DNA of 64,000 nt from Rhodospirillaceae bacterium. GTDB taxonomy: Bacteria > Pseudomonadota > Alphaproteobacteria > Rhodospirillales > UBA2165. Below, piece by piece: positions 19,140 through 27,961 of the stretch. The position numbers and the translations under genes are program-made. The stretch spans positions 62,001 through 126,000 of the forward strand of contig JABIHH010000088.1 in NCBI GenBank assembly GCA_018649725.1, written 5' to 3'. The notes beneath the pieces are model-generated. The model did not search any database, was not told the origin of the DNA, and saw only the letters and a program-made list of their open reading frames with translations. Each line of letters opens with the position of its first letter. The stretch's first letter is position 1.

Positions 19140-19925
19140 TTAGCCACCAACAGGAATGAATTTTCGCGTAAACACCCATTTTGTATCATCGGATTGGTTT
19201 TTTTGAAACTTATAACGATCTTCGGCAAACGACTTCAATTCCCCCGGCGTCTCAATCTGATTTTGAATGATATAGCGCGCCATGGTGCCGCGCGCCTTTT
19301 TTGCCAAGAAGCCAATGACGCTTTCTTTGTCGCCTTTGATCTCTTTAAATACCGGCGTAACAACTTGAGATTTAATCGTCTTTTGCTGAGCCGCTTTGAA
19401 ATATTCGTTAGACGCCAAATTGATCACCGCAGGATTTTGGTGCTCTTTGACGATTTTGTTGATGCTTTTGGCAAGCTTATCACCCCAGAATTCGTATAGA
19501 TTGTGACCGCGCTCAGTCGCGAGGCGGCGTCCCATCTCAAGGCGATAAGGCTGGATCAGATCAAGCGGGCGTAGCAGACCGTAAAGACCAGATAAAATCC
19601 GCAAATGATCTTGGGCATAATCAAAATCATTATCGCTCAACGTCGCTGAATCGAGGCCAATATAGGTGTCTCCGGCAAAGGCCATCGCAGCTTGCTTGGC
19701 ATTCGCTTGTGACTGCGTCGCTTTAAACGCCTTAAATCTTTGAAAATTCAACTCGCTGAGAGAATCGCTTAAATTCATCAATTGCTGGAGCTCAGTCTGG
19801 CTCAACTGCCGTGCCGATTTGACGAGTTTTTTTGTATCAGTGAAGAAGTCCGGGTCACTATGCGATAGCGGTCGGGTGATATCTTCAAAATCCATCTTTT
19901 TGGCAGGCGATACGAGTGCAAGCAT
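19140..19925 (-). CDS. yaaA: Peroxide stress protein YaaA
   Basis: A 261-residue DUF328 protein. It starts M-L-A-L-V-S-P-A-K-K-M-D-F, contains the F-A-G-D-T-Y-I-G-L and I-L-S-G-L-Y-G-L-L-R-P-L-D signatures, and ends near E-D-R-Y-K-F. In E. coli YaaA lowers unincorporated iron and protects DNA during H2O2 stress. Its place beside a peroxidase-like operon (AhpD-Sec) fits an oxidative-stress neighbourhood, although that is only context. Confidence 0.93.
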   Translation of the reverse strand: MLALVSPAKKMDFEDITRPLSHSDPDFFTDTKKLVKSARQLSQTELQQLMNLSDSLSELNFQRFKAFKATQSQANAKQAAMAFAGDTYIGLDSATLSDNDFDYAQDHLRILSGLYGLLRPLDLIQPYRLEMGRRLATERGHNLYEFWGDKLAKSINKIVKEHQNPAVINLASNEYFKAAQQKTIKSQVVTPVFKEIKGDKESVIGFLAKKARGTMARYIIQNQIETPGELKSFAEDRYKFQKNQSDDTKWVFTRKFIPVGG

Positions 19926-19989
19926 AATATATTCCAGTCAAATTACCCTATAAACATTGGAATTCTTCTAACATACGTAATTTGAATTG

Positions 19990-20496
19990 TCACTCATCAC
20001 CGGATGTATTTCGCACGGCTTTTTCAGCCGGTCCTACCATGCTTGTGGCAATCTCTGACAATTTCCCAAACTCATCCTGACCCAAGTCGCCAAAGAAGGT
20101 ATCGTTAATGCGACAAAGGTCCGGTAATACGTGATCGATTTGTTGCTGTCCCTGTGCCGATAACGTCAGCCTGACGCCGCGGCGATCCTCCGGATTTCGA
20201 CGCTTCTCTAAATAACCGAGCTTTACCAGCTTTCCCGTCTCAGCGGTAACAAAGGCCCCGCTGACATGGAGATGTTCAGCAATGTGTTTTACACTAACCC
20301 CAATATCGCCCTGCATTTCCGCAATTGTCATGATGATACTGTATTGCGGTCCGGTCACACCTATGAGGCCGGCAACATGGTCGCGCAGATTTTGCATGTG
20401 GGTTGAGAGCGTGAATAAGTCGTAAACCAATTGCCGGAAGCGGGCATCGGAGCCTGCTTCCAGCAATTCTTCTCGATTGGTGGTTTTAAATTGCAT
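19990..20496 (-). CDS. MarR family regulator of the ubiD-AhpD operon
   Basis: A 168-residue MarR protein with recognition region V-K-H-I-A-E-H-L-H-V-S-G-A-F-V-T-A and wing N-P-E-D-R-R-G-V-R-L. It is the third gene of a minus-strand operon: ubiD, AhpD-like selenoprotein, marR. Its ATG touches the stop of the selenoprotein gene. The perfect 23-bp palindrome at 22522-22544 directly upstream of ubiD is of the size and type bound by MarR dimers, so autoregulation of the operon is likely (inference). Confidence 0.9.
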   Translation of the reverse strand: MQFKTTNREELLEAGSDARFRQLVYDLFTLSTHMQNLRDHVAGLIGVTGPQYSIIMTIAEMQGDIGVSVKHIAEHLHVSGAFVTAETGKLVKLGYLEKRRNPEDRRGVRLTLSAQGQQQIDHVLPDLCRINDTFFGDLGQDEFGKLSEIATSMVGPAEKAVRNTSGDE

Positions 20497-21117
20497 TTAG
20501 AGATCAACAAATCCTGAAACCGCATGAAGATGTTTTTCAAGCGGAATCTTTAAACTGTCGTGAATGGTCGTGTACATCTTCCAGAAGCCAACAACACAAG
20601 CGAGTTCAACCACTTGCGGAGGCGTTAGATGATTTTGGAGATTCTCAAGCACCTCATCCGGCACGTTACTCGGATCGAAAGAGGCCGCCTCGACATAGTC
20701 GAAACAGGCTTTCTCAAAATCATCTTTGGGCTGTGGGTTGGTCAACAATTCGGTAAGTTCCGCATCGTCTAAATCCCAACCTTCAGCACCGTCTTCACCA
20801 TCGTTCTGCAGCACGCCGCAGCCATGGCTGGTTCAATACATGCACCCGTTGATTTTGCTCGCAAATGTGCCCAGCTTGCGCTTGAGCTGCTGATCGAGCG
20901 TCGAAGACGGATCACGCATGACATTGCTGTTAAGGGCAAAAAGCGTTTTGGCAATTTCCGGCCGATGCATATACAATTTCAATGCATTGGGCAAAAAACC
21001 CATGCGCTCAACATAGGGCCCAAGCAATGGCTTCAGGCTTTCAGGATAGTTTTCTTCCTCAACGTAAGGAATAAACGGCTCCTTCTCCTCACTGGTTTTT
21101 GGTGGTGGTTTATTCAT
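20497..21117 (-). CDS. AhpD-like (carboxymuconolactone decarboxylase family) selenoprotein with C-x-x-U motif
   Basis: Two apparent fragments (20833-21117 and 20497-20814) share one frame and are separated by a single TGA at 20833-20835. Read as selenocysteine, the joined 206-residue protein has K-I-N-G-C-M-Y-U-T-S-H, where the AhpD/CMD-family peroxidase motif C-x-x-C-x-x-H is expected. Cys92 and Sec95 thus form the redox pair, with Sec at the peroxidatic position. The remainder (L-T-P-P-Q-V-V-E-L-A, a common CMD helix) fits. The ATG at 21117 has a strong AAGGAGG site, 12 bp after the ubiD stop. A SECIS-like hairpin follows the TGA (20806-20821). Probably a thiol-dependent peroxidase or disulfide reductase; the substrate is unknown. 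Confidence 0.9.
20806..20821 (-). promoter_or_regulatory. Bacterial SECIS-like hairpin of the AhpD-like selenoprotein
   Basis: The mRNA CUGCGG-CGUG-CUGCAG pairs as a 6-bp stem (one G-U pair) with a four-base loop whose second base is G (20814). The G is 19 nt downstream of the UGA, within the bacterial SECIS consensus. Confidence 0.7.
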
Positions 21118-21129
21118 AAAATTCCTCCT

Positions 21130-22500
21130 TTATAAATAATCTTTTAAATCAACCTTGCCCCAATTGAGCGGCCAGGCACGTTCGTGATCGGCTAAATTGC
21201 GGGATTTTGCTGTCGCATCGATGCCGATTTTGCCAACCGTCCGCCAAAAGGCATCAATCGGCTCTCCCGACGGATCAAAAGGCGAGCCTCTGGTGTTATC
21301 GACAATGATCATGTCGCGCGACGGATCGCACCGGGTCGCAATGGCGTGGTAGACTTCCTGGGCGTTGCCGATATCGGTATCAGGACTAACCGCCACCACC
21401 ATTTTGGTGTTGAGCCACGGTGCGCCCATCGCCTGCATGAGCGCGTCATTGATAAAACCCGCGCGCGGTGCTTCCAACTGGATGACGCAAGATAACGCCG
21501 CCCCCCAAGTTGGAAATTGAATATCGTGGACTTTAACCCCGATCTCAGTCAGCCGGTTATAAAGCACTGCTTCATGGCAGAGCCGTGGCAGAGTCTGATG
21601 ATCGGTATCCGGTGTCGTCAAATGATTGCGATAGATCGGCCGGTCTTTCCGCATCGTGATCGCCTGAATATTCATATCCGGCAGGGTCGCGGTCTTCGGC
21701 AGATAATACATCGACGGTGAGACGCCGACGCCGACATCCGTCTGGCTGGTCAAATCGACCGTCGCTTCGACAACTATTTCTGCATGTGCCGGCACGGTTA
21801 GCGGAATGGTCTCACACGGCACCATTTCAATATCGATATCCATGATCGTGCCGACCATCTCCATCTCACCCCAAAGATCCATATGGAGGCCCGAAAAATT
21901 GCCCATAATTTCATAAGCCGGCGGGATGCCGAAAATAACCGCGATCGGCATTTCCTTTTCACCCCGATCGAGATATTTGCGAATGATGGCGTGGGTATGC
22001 GGGGTGATAAAGCTGACCAGACCTTTATGCGGGCCAACAGCTTGCGTACCGGCATGGGACGAATTGTAAAAACCCGTTTCCGGATCTTTGACGATATTCA
22101 TCGCCGTCACATAGGGCTTATCTTCCAACTCGGAATGAATGGGGATCGGTAACTTCAGCCAATCGGCGTCCTTGCCAGTCCAGATCACTTCTTTGACCGG
22201 CCCTGTCTCAACATCGACCAGGCCGCGGGGTGGTTTGCGGAGACGTTGTGCCAAGGTGGGCAGATAGTCTTCTTCTGCCACACCCAGCGCCCGCGCCTGT
22301 GACCAACGGTGCTTTACCAACATGTCGCATAGTCTGAAGCCTGGATGCTCTTTGATGTTTTCAAAAAGAATCGGCCCTTCACTCTGCGCCGACAATGCCC
22401 CGACATCATCGATGCTGACCTGTTTTTCTATGACCGTCAGGATATCTTTATTGGTTTCCAAATACCCCCGGAGATCGGGATCTAGTTGGTTCTTAGCCAT
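21130..22500 (-). CDS. UbiD family decarboxylase
   Basis: A 456-residue UbiD-family protein, which would use prenylated FMN (made by UbiX, not in this window) for reversible decarboxylation of aromatic or alpha,beta-unsaturated acids. Family signatures include V-E-T-G-P-V-K-E-V, N-S-S-H-A-G-T-Q-A-V-G, V-I-F-G-I-P-P-A-Y-E, A-E-I-V-V-E, and K-M-V-V-A-V-S-P-D-T-D-I. It is the first gene of the ubiD, AhpD-like, marR operon. Substrate not predictable; the MarR pairing suggests induction by an aromatic or related acid. Confidence 0.92.
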   Translation of the reverse strand: MAKNQLDPDLRGYLETNKDILTVIEKQVSIDDVGALSAQSEGPILFENIKEHPGFRLCDMLVKHRWSQARALGVAEEDYLPTLAQRLRKPPRGLVDVETGPVKEVIWTGKDADWLKLPIPIHSELEDKPYVTAMNIVKDPETGFYNSSHAGTQAVGPHKGLVSFITPHTHAIIRKYLDRGEKEMPIAVIFGIPPAYEIMGNFSGLHMDLWGEMEMVGTIMDIDIEMVPCETIPLTVPAHAEIVVEATVDLTSQTDVGVGVSPSMYYLPKTATLPDMNIQAITMRKDRPIYRNHLTTPDTDHQTLPRLCHEAVLYNRLTEIGVKVHDIQFPTWGAALSCVIQLEAPRAGFINDALMQAMGAPWLNTKMVVAVSPDTDIGNAQEVYHAIATRCDPSRDMIIVDNTRGSPFDPSGEPIDAFWRTVGKIGIDATAKSRNLADHERAWPLNWGKVDLKDYL

Positions 22501-22521
22501 TCATGCCTCCCATTTTATATT

Positions 22522-22544
22522 ATTAGCTAAGTAACTTAGCTAAT
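22522..22544. promoter_or_regulatory. Perfect 23-bp palindrome, likely MarR operator
   Basis: Arms ATTAGCTAAGT and ACTTAGCTAAT are exact reverse complements around a single A (22533). The palindrome lies 22 bp upstream of the ubiD start and overlaps or adjoins its probable promoter. Best candidate for the site of the MarR protein encoded at 19990-20496. Confidence 0.8.
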
Positions 22545-22657
22545 TTTACCCCACCGGTCAATGTTTTTGAACCCAATTCCTAGAAGTGTTTGCCATCCAG
22601 CTTGCGAAACTTAAAATGCCGACCTCCCGATCAATAAACACAAAGTTGAGAACCTAA

Positions 22658-23137
22658 ATGGCAACCATCAAACTCAAAGAAAAACCCGAAGGCAATTCCC
22701 GCACGGCAAAATCTGTAAACAAAGCCGGCACCGTCCGCTGCGACATCGCGATGGACAATCACAACATCATCATTGATGAGCCGCCAGAGCGTGGCGGCAA
22801 GGATGAAGCGGCTTCACCGCTGCTGCATTTCTCAGCCGCGTTGGCTTCCTGCCAGACCGTGCAGATTGTCAAAGTCGCCGAAGCCATGCGGCTGAATTTC
22901 GGAGACATAAAAATTGATGCCATTGTCAATTCAGGCGGCGGTGACGGCCGCGAGCAAGGCAGCCGTATCTTGCGCTTCGTTAGCGCCAAAATGATCATCA
23001 GTATTGAAACCGACGCTTCTGAAGCAAAGGTCGAGCGCTTGAAGCAACTCGCGATTGACCGCTGCCCGATTGGCGCTTTGTTAGAAGATGGCGGCGTTGA
23101 GCCAGAGGTCGAGTGGCATATACTGCCTCTCACCTAG
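22658..23137 (+). CDS. OsmC family protein
   Basis: A 159-residue OsmC/Ohr-fold protein. The two catalytic Cys of the family appear in A-L-A-S-C-Q-T-V-Q-I (near residue 66) and D-R-C-P-I-G-A-L (near residue 134). Such proteins are thiol peroxidases for organic hydroperoxides or related stress proteins. It is transcribed divergently from ubiD and 24 bp ahead of the RNA methyltransferase gene, so it may share a transcript with the latter. Confidence 0.85.
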   Translation: MATIKLKEKPEGNSRTAKSVNKAGTVRCDIAMDNHNIIIDEPPERGGKDEAASPLLHFSAALASCQTVQIVKVAEAMRLNFGDIKIDAIVNSGGGDGREQGSRILRFVSAKMIISIETDASEAKVERLKQLAIDRCPIGALLEDGGVEPEVEWHILPLT

Positions 23138-23161
23138 CAACTATTGGAGTGACGTCACCAC

Positions 23162-24511
23162 ATGGTCCGCGATAATAGGCATAAGAGAAGAGGCAAGAAC
23201 CCGGGACGCAAGCGGGGTAATGAGGCGCGTGGTTCCAGAGACAAAACCTACACGCCGCAGGCAAAAACGCTGGAGACAGTCGAAATTTCTGAGCTTGGCC
23301 GACGCGGTGACGGCATCGCAACCGTCGAGGGCGGCGAAAAGCGCTTTGTGCCCTACACTTTGGCCGGTGAAACTGTCGAGATAGAGAGCGCTGGCAATCG
23401 CTCGGAACTTAAGACCATCAAAACCGCCTCGCCGGACCGGACCCAGCCCTTTTGCCCGCATTTCACGATTTGCGGCGGCTGTGCCGTTCAGCATGCCTCC
23501 CCCCTACTCTATCAATCCTGGAAACGCGGGATCGTGGAGACGGCTCTTGCCAATAAAGGCCTCTCGACCGAGATCGACCCATTAGTTGATGCCCATGGCC
23601 AGGGCCGTCGCCGGGTTACCTTTCATGCCAAGCGTGAGAGAGATCAAATCCAAGCCGGTCTGATGAAATATCACAGCCACCGCATTTTAGATCTGGATGC
23701 CTGCCCTGTCCTCACGTCTGATCTTGCACCGGCTTTAGAGATCGCCCGTGCCTTTGCCGCTTTTGTGCCAACCCGCTCCAAGCCTCTCGACATCCAGTTT
23801 ACGGCGACAGAGAACGGCCTTGATTGCAATATTCGAGGTGCTTCCGTTGAAGGCTCAGAACTGTTCAGCGAAATTGTTGAGCTTGCCGATCAACATAATC
23901 TCGCCCGCGTAACTTTCGGCAGCGGGGCGACGCGCGAAGTTATTCTCGAGCGGCAAGCGCCGACAATATCGGTCGGCGATGTTAAAGTAACGCTACCGCC
24001 CGCGAGTTTCCTGCAGGCCACCCAAGACGGCGAAGAAGTTCTGGCGAGCTTGGTATTGGAGCATTTGGAAGAAGCGACAAACATTGCTGATCTTTATTGC
24101 GGTATCGGCCCCTTTGCTCTCAGACTGGCAAAACACGCCGCAATCTCGGCTTATGACAATGACTCAACTTCCATTGCCGCCCTCACCAATGCCTATAATC
24201 ACGTGCAAGGCTTAAAGCCGCTCACCGCATTTGAGCGGGATTTATCTGAAGACCCTCTCCTACCGCAGGAACTGAACAAATTTGACGCTGCTATCTTTGA
24301 TCCACCCCGTGCCGGTGCCCCCGCCCAAGCAGAACAACTCGCCGCCTCAACAATCAAAACAATTGTCGGCGTCTCCTGCGATCCCGCAAGCTTCGCCAAA
24401 GACGCCGCCACATTGGTCGAGGCCGGCTTCACCTTGCAATGCGTGACCCCGATCGATCAGTTTAAATACACCGCTCATGTAGAATTGGTCGCGCTCTTTG
24501 AACGCAAATAG
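23162..24511 (+). CDS. Class I SAM-dependent RNA (uracil-5-) methyltransferase, RlmD/TrmA type
   Basis: A 449-residue 5-methyluridine methyltransferase. After a basic N-terminus it has a TRAM-like domain (G-R-R-G-D-G-I-A-T-V-E-G-G), a [4Fe-4S] Cys cluster in F-C-P-H-F-T-I-C-G-G-C-A-V-Q-H, SAM motif D-L-Y-C-G-I-G-P-F-A, D-P-P-R-A-G, and the catalytic nucleophile in G-V-S-C-D-P-A-S-F-A. All are diagnostic for the RumA/TrmA family. Whether it acts on 23S rRNA or tRNA is not decided by sequence. Confidence 0.93.
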   Translation: MVRDNRHKRRGKNPGRKRGNEARGSRDKTYTPQAKTLETVEISELGRRGDGIATVEGGEKRFVPYTLAGETVEIESAGNRSELKTIKTASPDRTQPFCPHFTICGGCAVQHASPLLYQSWKRGIVETALANKGLSTEIDPLVDAHGQGRRRVTFHAKRERDQIQAGLMKYHSHRILDLDACPVLTSDLAPALEIARAFAAFVPTRSKPLDIQFTATENGLDCNIRGASVEGSELFSEIVELADQHNLARVTFGSGATREVILERQAPTISVGDVKVTLPPASFLQATQDGEEVLASLVLEHLEEATNIADLYCGIGPFALRLAKHAAISAYDNDSTSIAALTNAYNHVQGLKPLTAFERDLSEDPLLPQELNKFDAAIFDPPRAGAPAQAEQLAASTIKTIVGVSCDPASFAKDAATLVEAGFTLQCVTPIDQFKYTAHVELVALFERK

Positions 24512-24539
24512 TTAATTAGTGACAGTCTCCAATTAACTA
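24509..24539. terminator. AT-rich inverted repeat across two convergent stop codons
   Basis: TAGTTAATT and AATTAACTA (9-bp arms, 13-nt loop) span the stop of the RNA methyltransferase and that of the convergent small gene. It could act as a weak two-way terminator, but there is no T-run. Confidence 0.35.
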
Positions 24540-24752
24540 TTGGTTGGCGACGGCGCAGTGGACAAGGTCTAGCTTTTTAACCTCTGATTTTTTAAATTCG
24601 CCGACAAAATAGCATTCATCATCATTGAAAATGTTTTGGCGCGTGGTGTATTTTCGCCCTTCAATTTCCCGATCAAAATACTGATAGCGAAACATCCAGA
24701 TCGATACGGCGATCAACACGACAACAAAAACCGGGACGACAATTTTGCCCAA
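24537..24752 (-). CDS. Small membrane-anchored protein of unknown function
   Basis: A 71-residue protein with one N-terminal transmembrane segment (V-V-P-V-F-V-V-V-L-I-A-V-S-I-W-M-F) and a short soluble tail with two Cys (D-D-E-C-Y-F, V-H-C-A-V). No family is recognised. Convergent with the RNA methyltransferase. Confidence 0.5.
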   Translation of the reverse strand: MGKIVVPVFVVVLIAVSIWMFRYQYFDREIEGRKYTTRQNIFNDDECYFVGEFKKSEVKKLDLVHCAVANQ

Positions 24753-24896
24753 AAGAAAACTCCTTAGAATGAACCCTCTCTATAGCGAGTAAATTCAGCG
24801 AGTGCACTGTCTTTTTAAAGCCGGTTAGAGCCCTTGCCCAGCAAGATTTTGCCAACTACATTGTCGCCAATGAATACAAATCCAGGGTAGGCCAAC

Positions 24897-27194
24897 ATGA
24901 ATAATTACAGCCCCAAAAACGCCGTTATTCGCACCGAAGACCCTCGCTTTTTGAAAGGCGAAGGATCTTATATCGATGACATCAATCTGCCCAATCAGCT
25001 TTATGGCCACATGCTGCGCTCGCCGCACGCACATGCAAATATTAAATCTATTGATGTAAGTGCCGCAAAAGCTGCACCGGGCGTGGTCGATGTTTTCACC
25101 GGCGCGGACTATCTGGCTGCTGGGCTGGGTGCGATGCCGCATAACACCTCCGCCCTACCGACGTTCGATCCCGAAACGATTTACCAAGCCATCCACTATC
25201 CTTTGGCCGCCGACCGGGTGCGCTATGTCGGCGATGGCGTCGCGTTCATTGTCGCTGAAACCAAAGCCCAAGCGCAGGATGCCGGCGAGCTTGTCGAATT
25301 TGAGTATGAAATTTTGCCGGCTGTTGTCGGCCCGGCTCAGGCGATTTCCAAAGACGCGCCCTTGTTGCGCGATGATTGCCCGAACAACATTGCTTATGAA
25401 TTTCACCAAGGAAACCAAGAAGCAGTCGCCGAAGCCATGGCTTCAGCGCCACATATCGTAAAGCGTGAAATTCGCATCAACCGGTTAACCGCGAGCCCAA
25501 TGGAAACCCGGGGCGTTGTTGCCGATTACAACCCCGAGACCAAATTCACCACCGTGCATTTACCGACCCAGGGTGCCTTTGGTGCCAGAGGACTGCTTGC
25601 TAATAAGCTATTTAATCAAGCAATTGAAAACTTTCGCGTCGTCACCCCTGATGTCGGCGGCAGCTTTGGTATGAAGGGCGCGATGTATTCGGAAACCCCA
25701 CTTGCTGTCTGGGCCTCACAAAAACATGGCCGGCCGGTAAAATGGGTAAGCGACCGCGGTGAGGCTTTCCAAAGCGACTGCCATGCGCGCGACAAAATCG
25801 TCACCGCTGAGCTCGCGTTAGATGAGGAATACAACTTCCTCGCCCTTAAAGTTCGCGCCATCGCCAATACCGGTGCCTATTATTCAACGATGTCGACCTT
25901 CCCGATCGTCATGTCAACGAGCGGCCTGGCGGGCGCATATAAAACTCCGGCAATCCATTATTATGCGACGGCGGTTTTCTCGAACTCCAATCCGATGTCC
26001 CCTTACCGCGGCTCCGGACGACCGGATGCCGGCTATATTGCTGAGCGGATTATCGATATCGCTGCCCGGGAACTCGGTATTGATCCGGCAGAACTCCGCG
26101 AACGCAATATGATCACCAGTGACATGATGCCGTTTCAGCCAGCCCTCGGCGGGCCTTATGATTGCGGGCAATTTCCGGAGAACCAAAAAATAGCCCTCAG
26201 CAAAGCCGACTACGAGGGTTTTGAAAAGCGGCGCGAAGAGGCCAAATCACGTGGCAAATTGCTGGGAATAGGCGTTGGTAATAATGTTGAAAGTGCCACA
26301 CCACCCGGTCAGGAATGGGCTAAAATCAAGATCGATGAGGGCGGCAATGCCTTGCTTTATGCCGGCTCTACCGATCAGGGCCAGGGCCATGCAACAATGT
26401 ACACCCAGATCATCTGTGAGAAATTGGGATTGAGTCCCGATCAAGTGCGCGTTGTTGAGGGCGACACAGAAACCCTGGATGCCGGCGGCGGTGCCGGCGG
26501 CTCAAAAGTATCGGGTCTCGGCGGTTCAGCCGTCTTTGTGACATCCGATATGATCATCGAAAAAGGTAAAGAGCTTGCCGCCGATCATCTTGAAGCAGCC
26601 ATCGCCGATATCGAATATTCCAACCAAGCCTTCACGGTCGCCGGAACCGATAAAACCGTATCAATGGCCGAACTCGCAAAAAGTGCGCCGGATGATGGCC
26701 TGCTTGTTGTTGGTACTCATAAAACTGAAGCCCCGACTTTCCCATCCGGCTGCCATGTCTGTGAGTTGGAAGTTGATCCAGATACCGGCGGCGTTGAGTT
26801 CAAACGCTATATCGCGGTAACCGATGTCGGCAACGCGATCAATCCAAACCAGGTTGATGGCCAAGTGCAAGGCGGCGTTGTACAAGCGCTCGGCCAAGTA
26901 TTGTCGGAGAACATCACCTATGATGCCGAAAGCGGACAATTGCTCTCAGGCTCCTACATGGATTATGCCATGCCAAAAGCCAAAGACGTCTGCCCGATTG
27001 AGACCTATGCCAATCCAAGCATAACCGAAAGAAACCCGTTGGGCGTCAAAGGTGCGGGTGAAATTGGCACCGGCTGTGCGGTCGCAACCATTGTTAATGC
27101 GCTGGTAGACGCCATGACGCCGCTTGGTATTACCCATATCGACACCCCGGCAACGGCGGAATCGATTTGGCAGACGATACGGGCGGCGAAATAA
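24897..27194 (+). CDS. Xanthine dehydrogenase family, molybdopterin-binding (CoxL-like, form II) subunit
   Basis: A 765-residue large subunit of a molybdenum hydroxylase. Visible signatures are V-G-G-S-F-G-M-K-G near residue 254, S-P-Y-R-G-S-G-R-P-D-A-G (form II CoxL-like motif, not the A-Y-x-C-S-F-R of true CO dehydrogenase), G-S-T-D-Q-G-Q-G-H, and the catalytic Glu in G-V-K-G-A-G-E-I-G. It probably hydroxylates an aldehyde or N-heterocycle. No FAD subunit (CoxM) or 2Fe-2S subunit (CoxS) gene lies beside it, unusual for this family. It precedes the catabolic island. Confidence 0.9.
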   Translation: MNNYSPKNAVIRTEDPRFLKGEGSYIDDINLPNQLYGHMLRSPHAHANIKSIDVSAAKAAPGVVDVFTGADYLAAGLGAMPHNTSALPTFDPETIYQAIHYPLAADRVRYVGDGVAFIVAETKAQAQDAGELVEFEYEILPAVVGPAQAISKDAPLLRDDCPNNIAYEFHQGNQEAVAEAMASAPHIVKREIRINRLTASPMETRGVVADYNPETKFTTVHLPTQGAFGARGLLANKLFNQAIENFRVVTPDVGGSFGMKGAMYSETPLAVWASQKHGRPVKWVSDRGEAFQSDCHARDKIVTAELALDEEYNFLALKVRAIANTGAYYSTMSTFPIVMSTSGLAGAYKTPAIHYYATAVFSNSNPMSPYRGSGRPDAGYIAERIIDIAARELGIDPAELRERNMITSDMMPFQPALGGPYDCGQFPENQKIALSKADYEGFEKRREEAKSRGKLLGIGVGNNVESATPPGQEWAKIKIDEGGNALLYAGSTDQGQGHATMYTQIICEKLGLSPDQVRVVEGDTETLDAGGGAGGSKVSGLGGSAVFVTSDMIIEKGKELAADHLEAAIADIEYSNQAFTVAGTDKTVSMAELAKSAPDDGLLVVGTHKTEAPTFPSGCHVCELEVDPDTGGVEFKRYIAVTDVGNAINPNQVDGQVQGGVVQALGQVLSENITYDAESGQLLSGSYMDYAMPKAKDVCPIETYANPSITERNPLGVKGAGEIGTGCAVATIVNALVDAMTPLGITHIDTPATAESIWQTIRAAK

Positions 27195-27234
27195 ATATCA
27201 CTAAAATCAACAACCCATTTCAGGAGACCATATT

Positions 27235-27939
27235 TTGGTAAAGGCGCTAATTTTTGACGTTGACGGTACCCTGGCGGATACAGAAGATGCCCATCGCAAG
27301 GCATTTAATAATGCCTTTCAGGAATTTGGCTATTCCTGGAATTGGGATCAGACTCTCTACAAAGCCCTCCTCAAAGTCACCGGTGGCAAGCACCGCATTC
27401 GACATTTCTTGGAAACAGCCGGGCCTGATTTATTACAAGACCCTGGGATCGATGAAATTATCGCCGATCTTCACAAGAAAAAGACGGAGTTCTACATCAG
27501 CATGCTCGAAGGCGGTGCGGTTCCATTGCGCCCCGGTATTGAAGCGCTGATCGCAGAATGCCGTGCAAAAGAATTTCGAATAGCGATTGCGACAACGACC
27601 ACGCCGGTAAATGTCGAAGCTCTGCTGTCCGTCAATTTAAGTAAGGAGTCCCTATCCTGGTTTGAAGCCATCGGCGATGGTGGAAAAGTACCGGTCCTAA
27701 AACCGGCTCCGGATGTTTATTTATGGGTTTTAGAGCAACTTCAGTTGGAAGCGAAAGATTGTTTGGCTCTTGAAGACTCAAGGAACGGCCTTCTGGCATC
27801 AATTGCCGCCGAGCTGCCTTGCCTGATCGTAACCAATCCCTATACGGAAGATCAGGATTTTACCGGTGCGCTTCAAGTTCTGCCTTCTTGGGAGGGCCTT
27901 GATCTCTCGGAACTCACCCGCCTGCACGAAAACGCTTGA
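27235..27939 (+). CDS. HAD-IA family hydrolase (CbbY/phosphoglucomutase-like)
   Basis: A 234-residue haloacid-dehalogenase-fold phosphatase. Motif I is F-D-V-D-G-T-L-A-D-T-E, motif II I-A-T-T-T-T, and later L-K-P-A-P-D-V-Y and L-E-D-S-R-N-G complete the set. The helical cap follows motif I. It starts at a TTG 8 nt downstream of CAGGAG. Likely a phosphoglycolate or sugar-phosphate phosphatase; it follows the molybdenum hydroxylase by 40 bp and ends 22 bp before the convergent VOC dioxygenase. Confidence 0.87.
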   Translation: MVKALIFDVDGTLADTEDAHRKAFNNAFQEFGYSWNWDQTLYKALLKVTGGKHRIRHFLETAGPDLLQDPGIDEIIADLHKKKTEFYISMLEGGAVPLRPGIEALIAECRAKEFRIAIATTTTPVNVEALLSVNLSKESLSWFEAIGDGGKVPVLKPAPDVYLWVLEQLQLEAKDCLALEDSRNGLLASIAAELPCLIVTNPYTEDQDFTGALQVLPSWEGLDLSELTRLHENA

Positions 27940-27961
27940 TATAATTAGGCCGCCAGACGAT

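Noticed and set aside
24897-27194. True carbon monoxide dehydrogenase
   Set aside because: The active-site loop is Y-R-G-S-G-R rather than A-Y-R-C-S-F-R, and coxM/coxS are absent.
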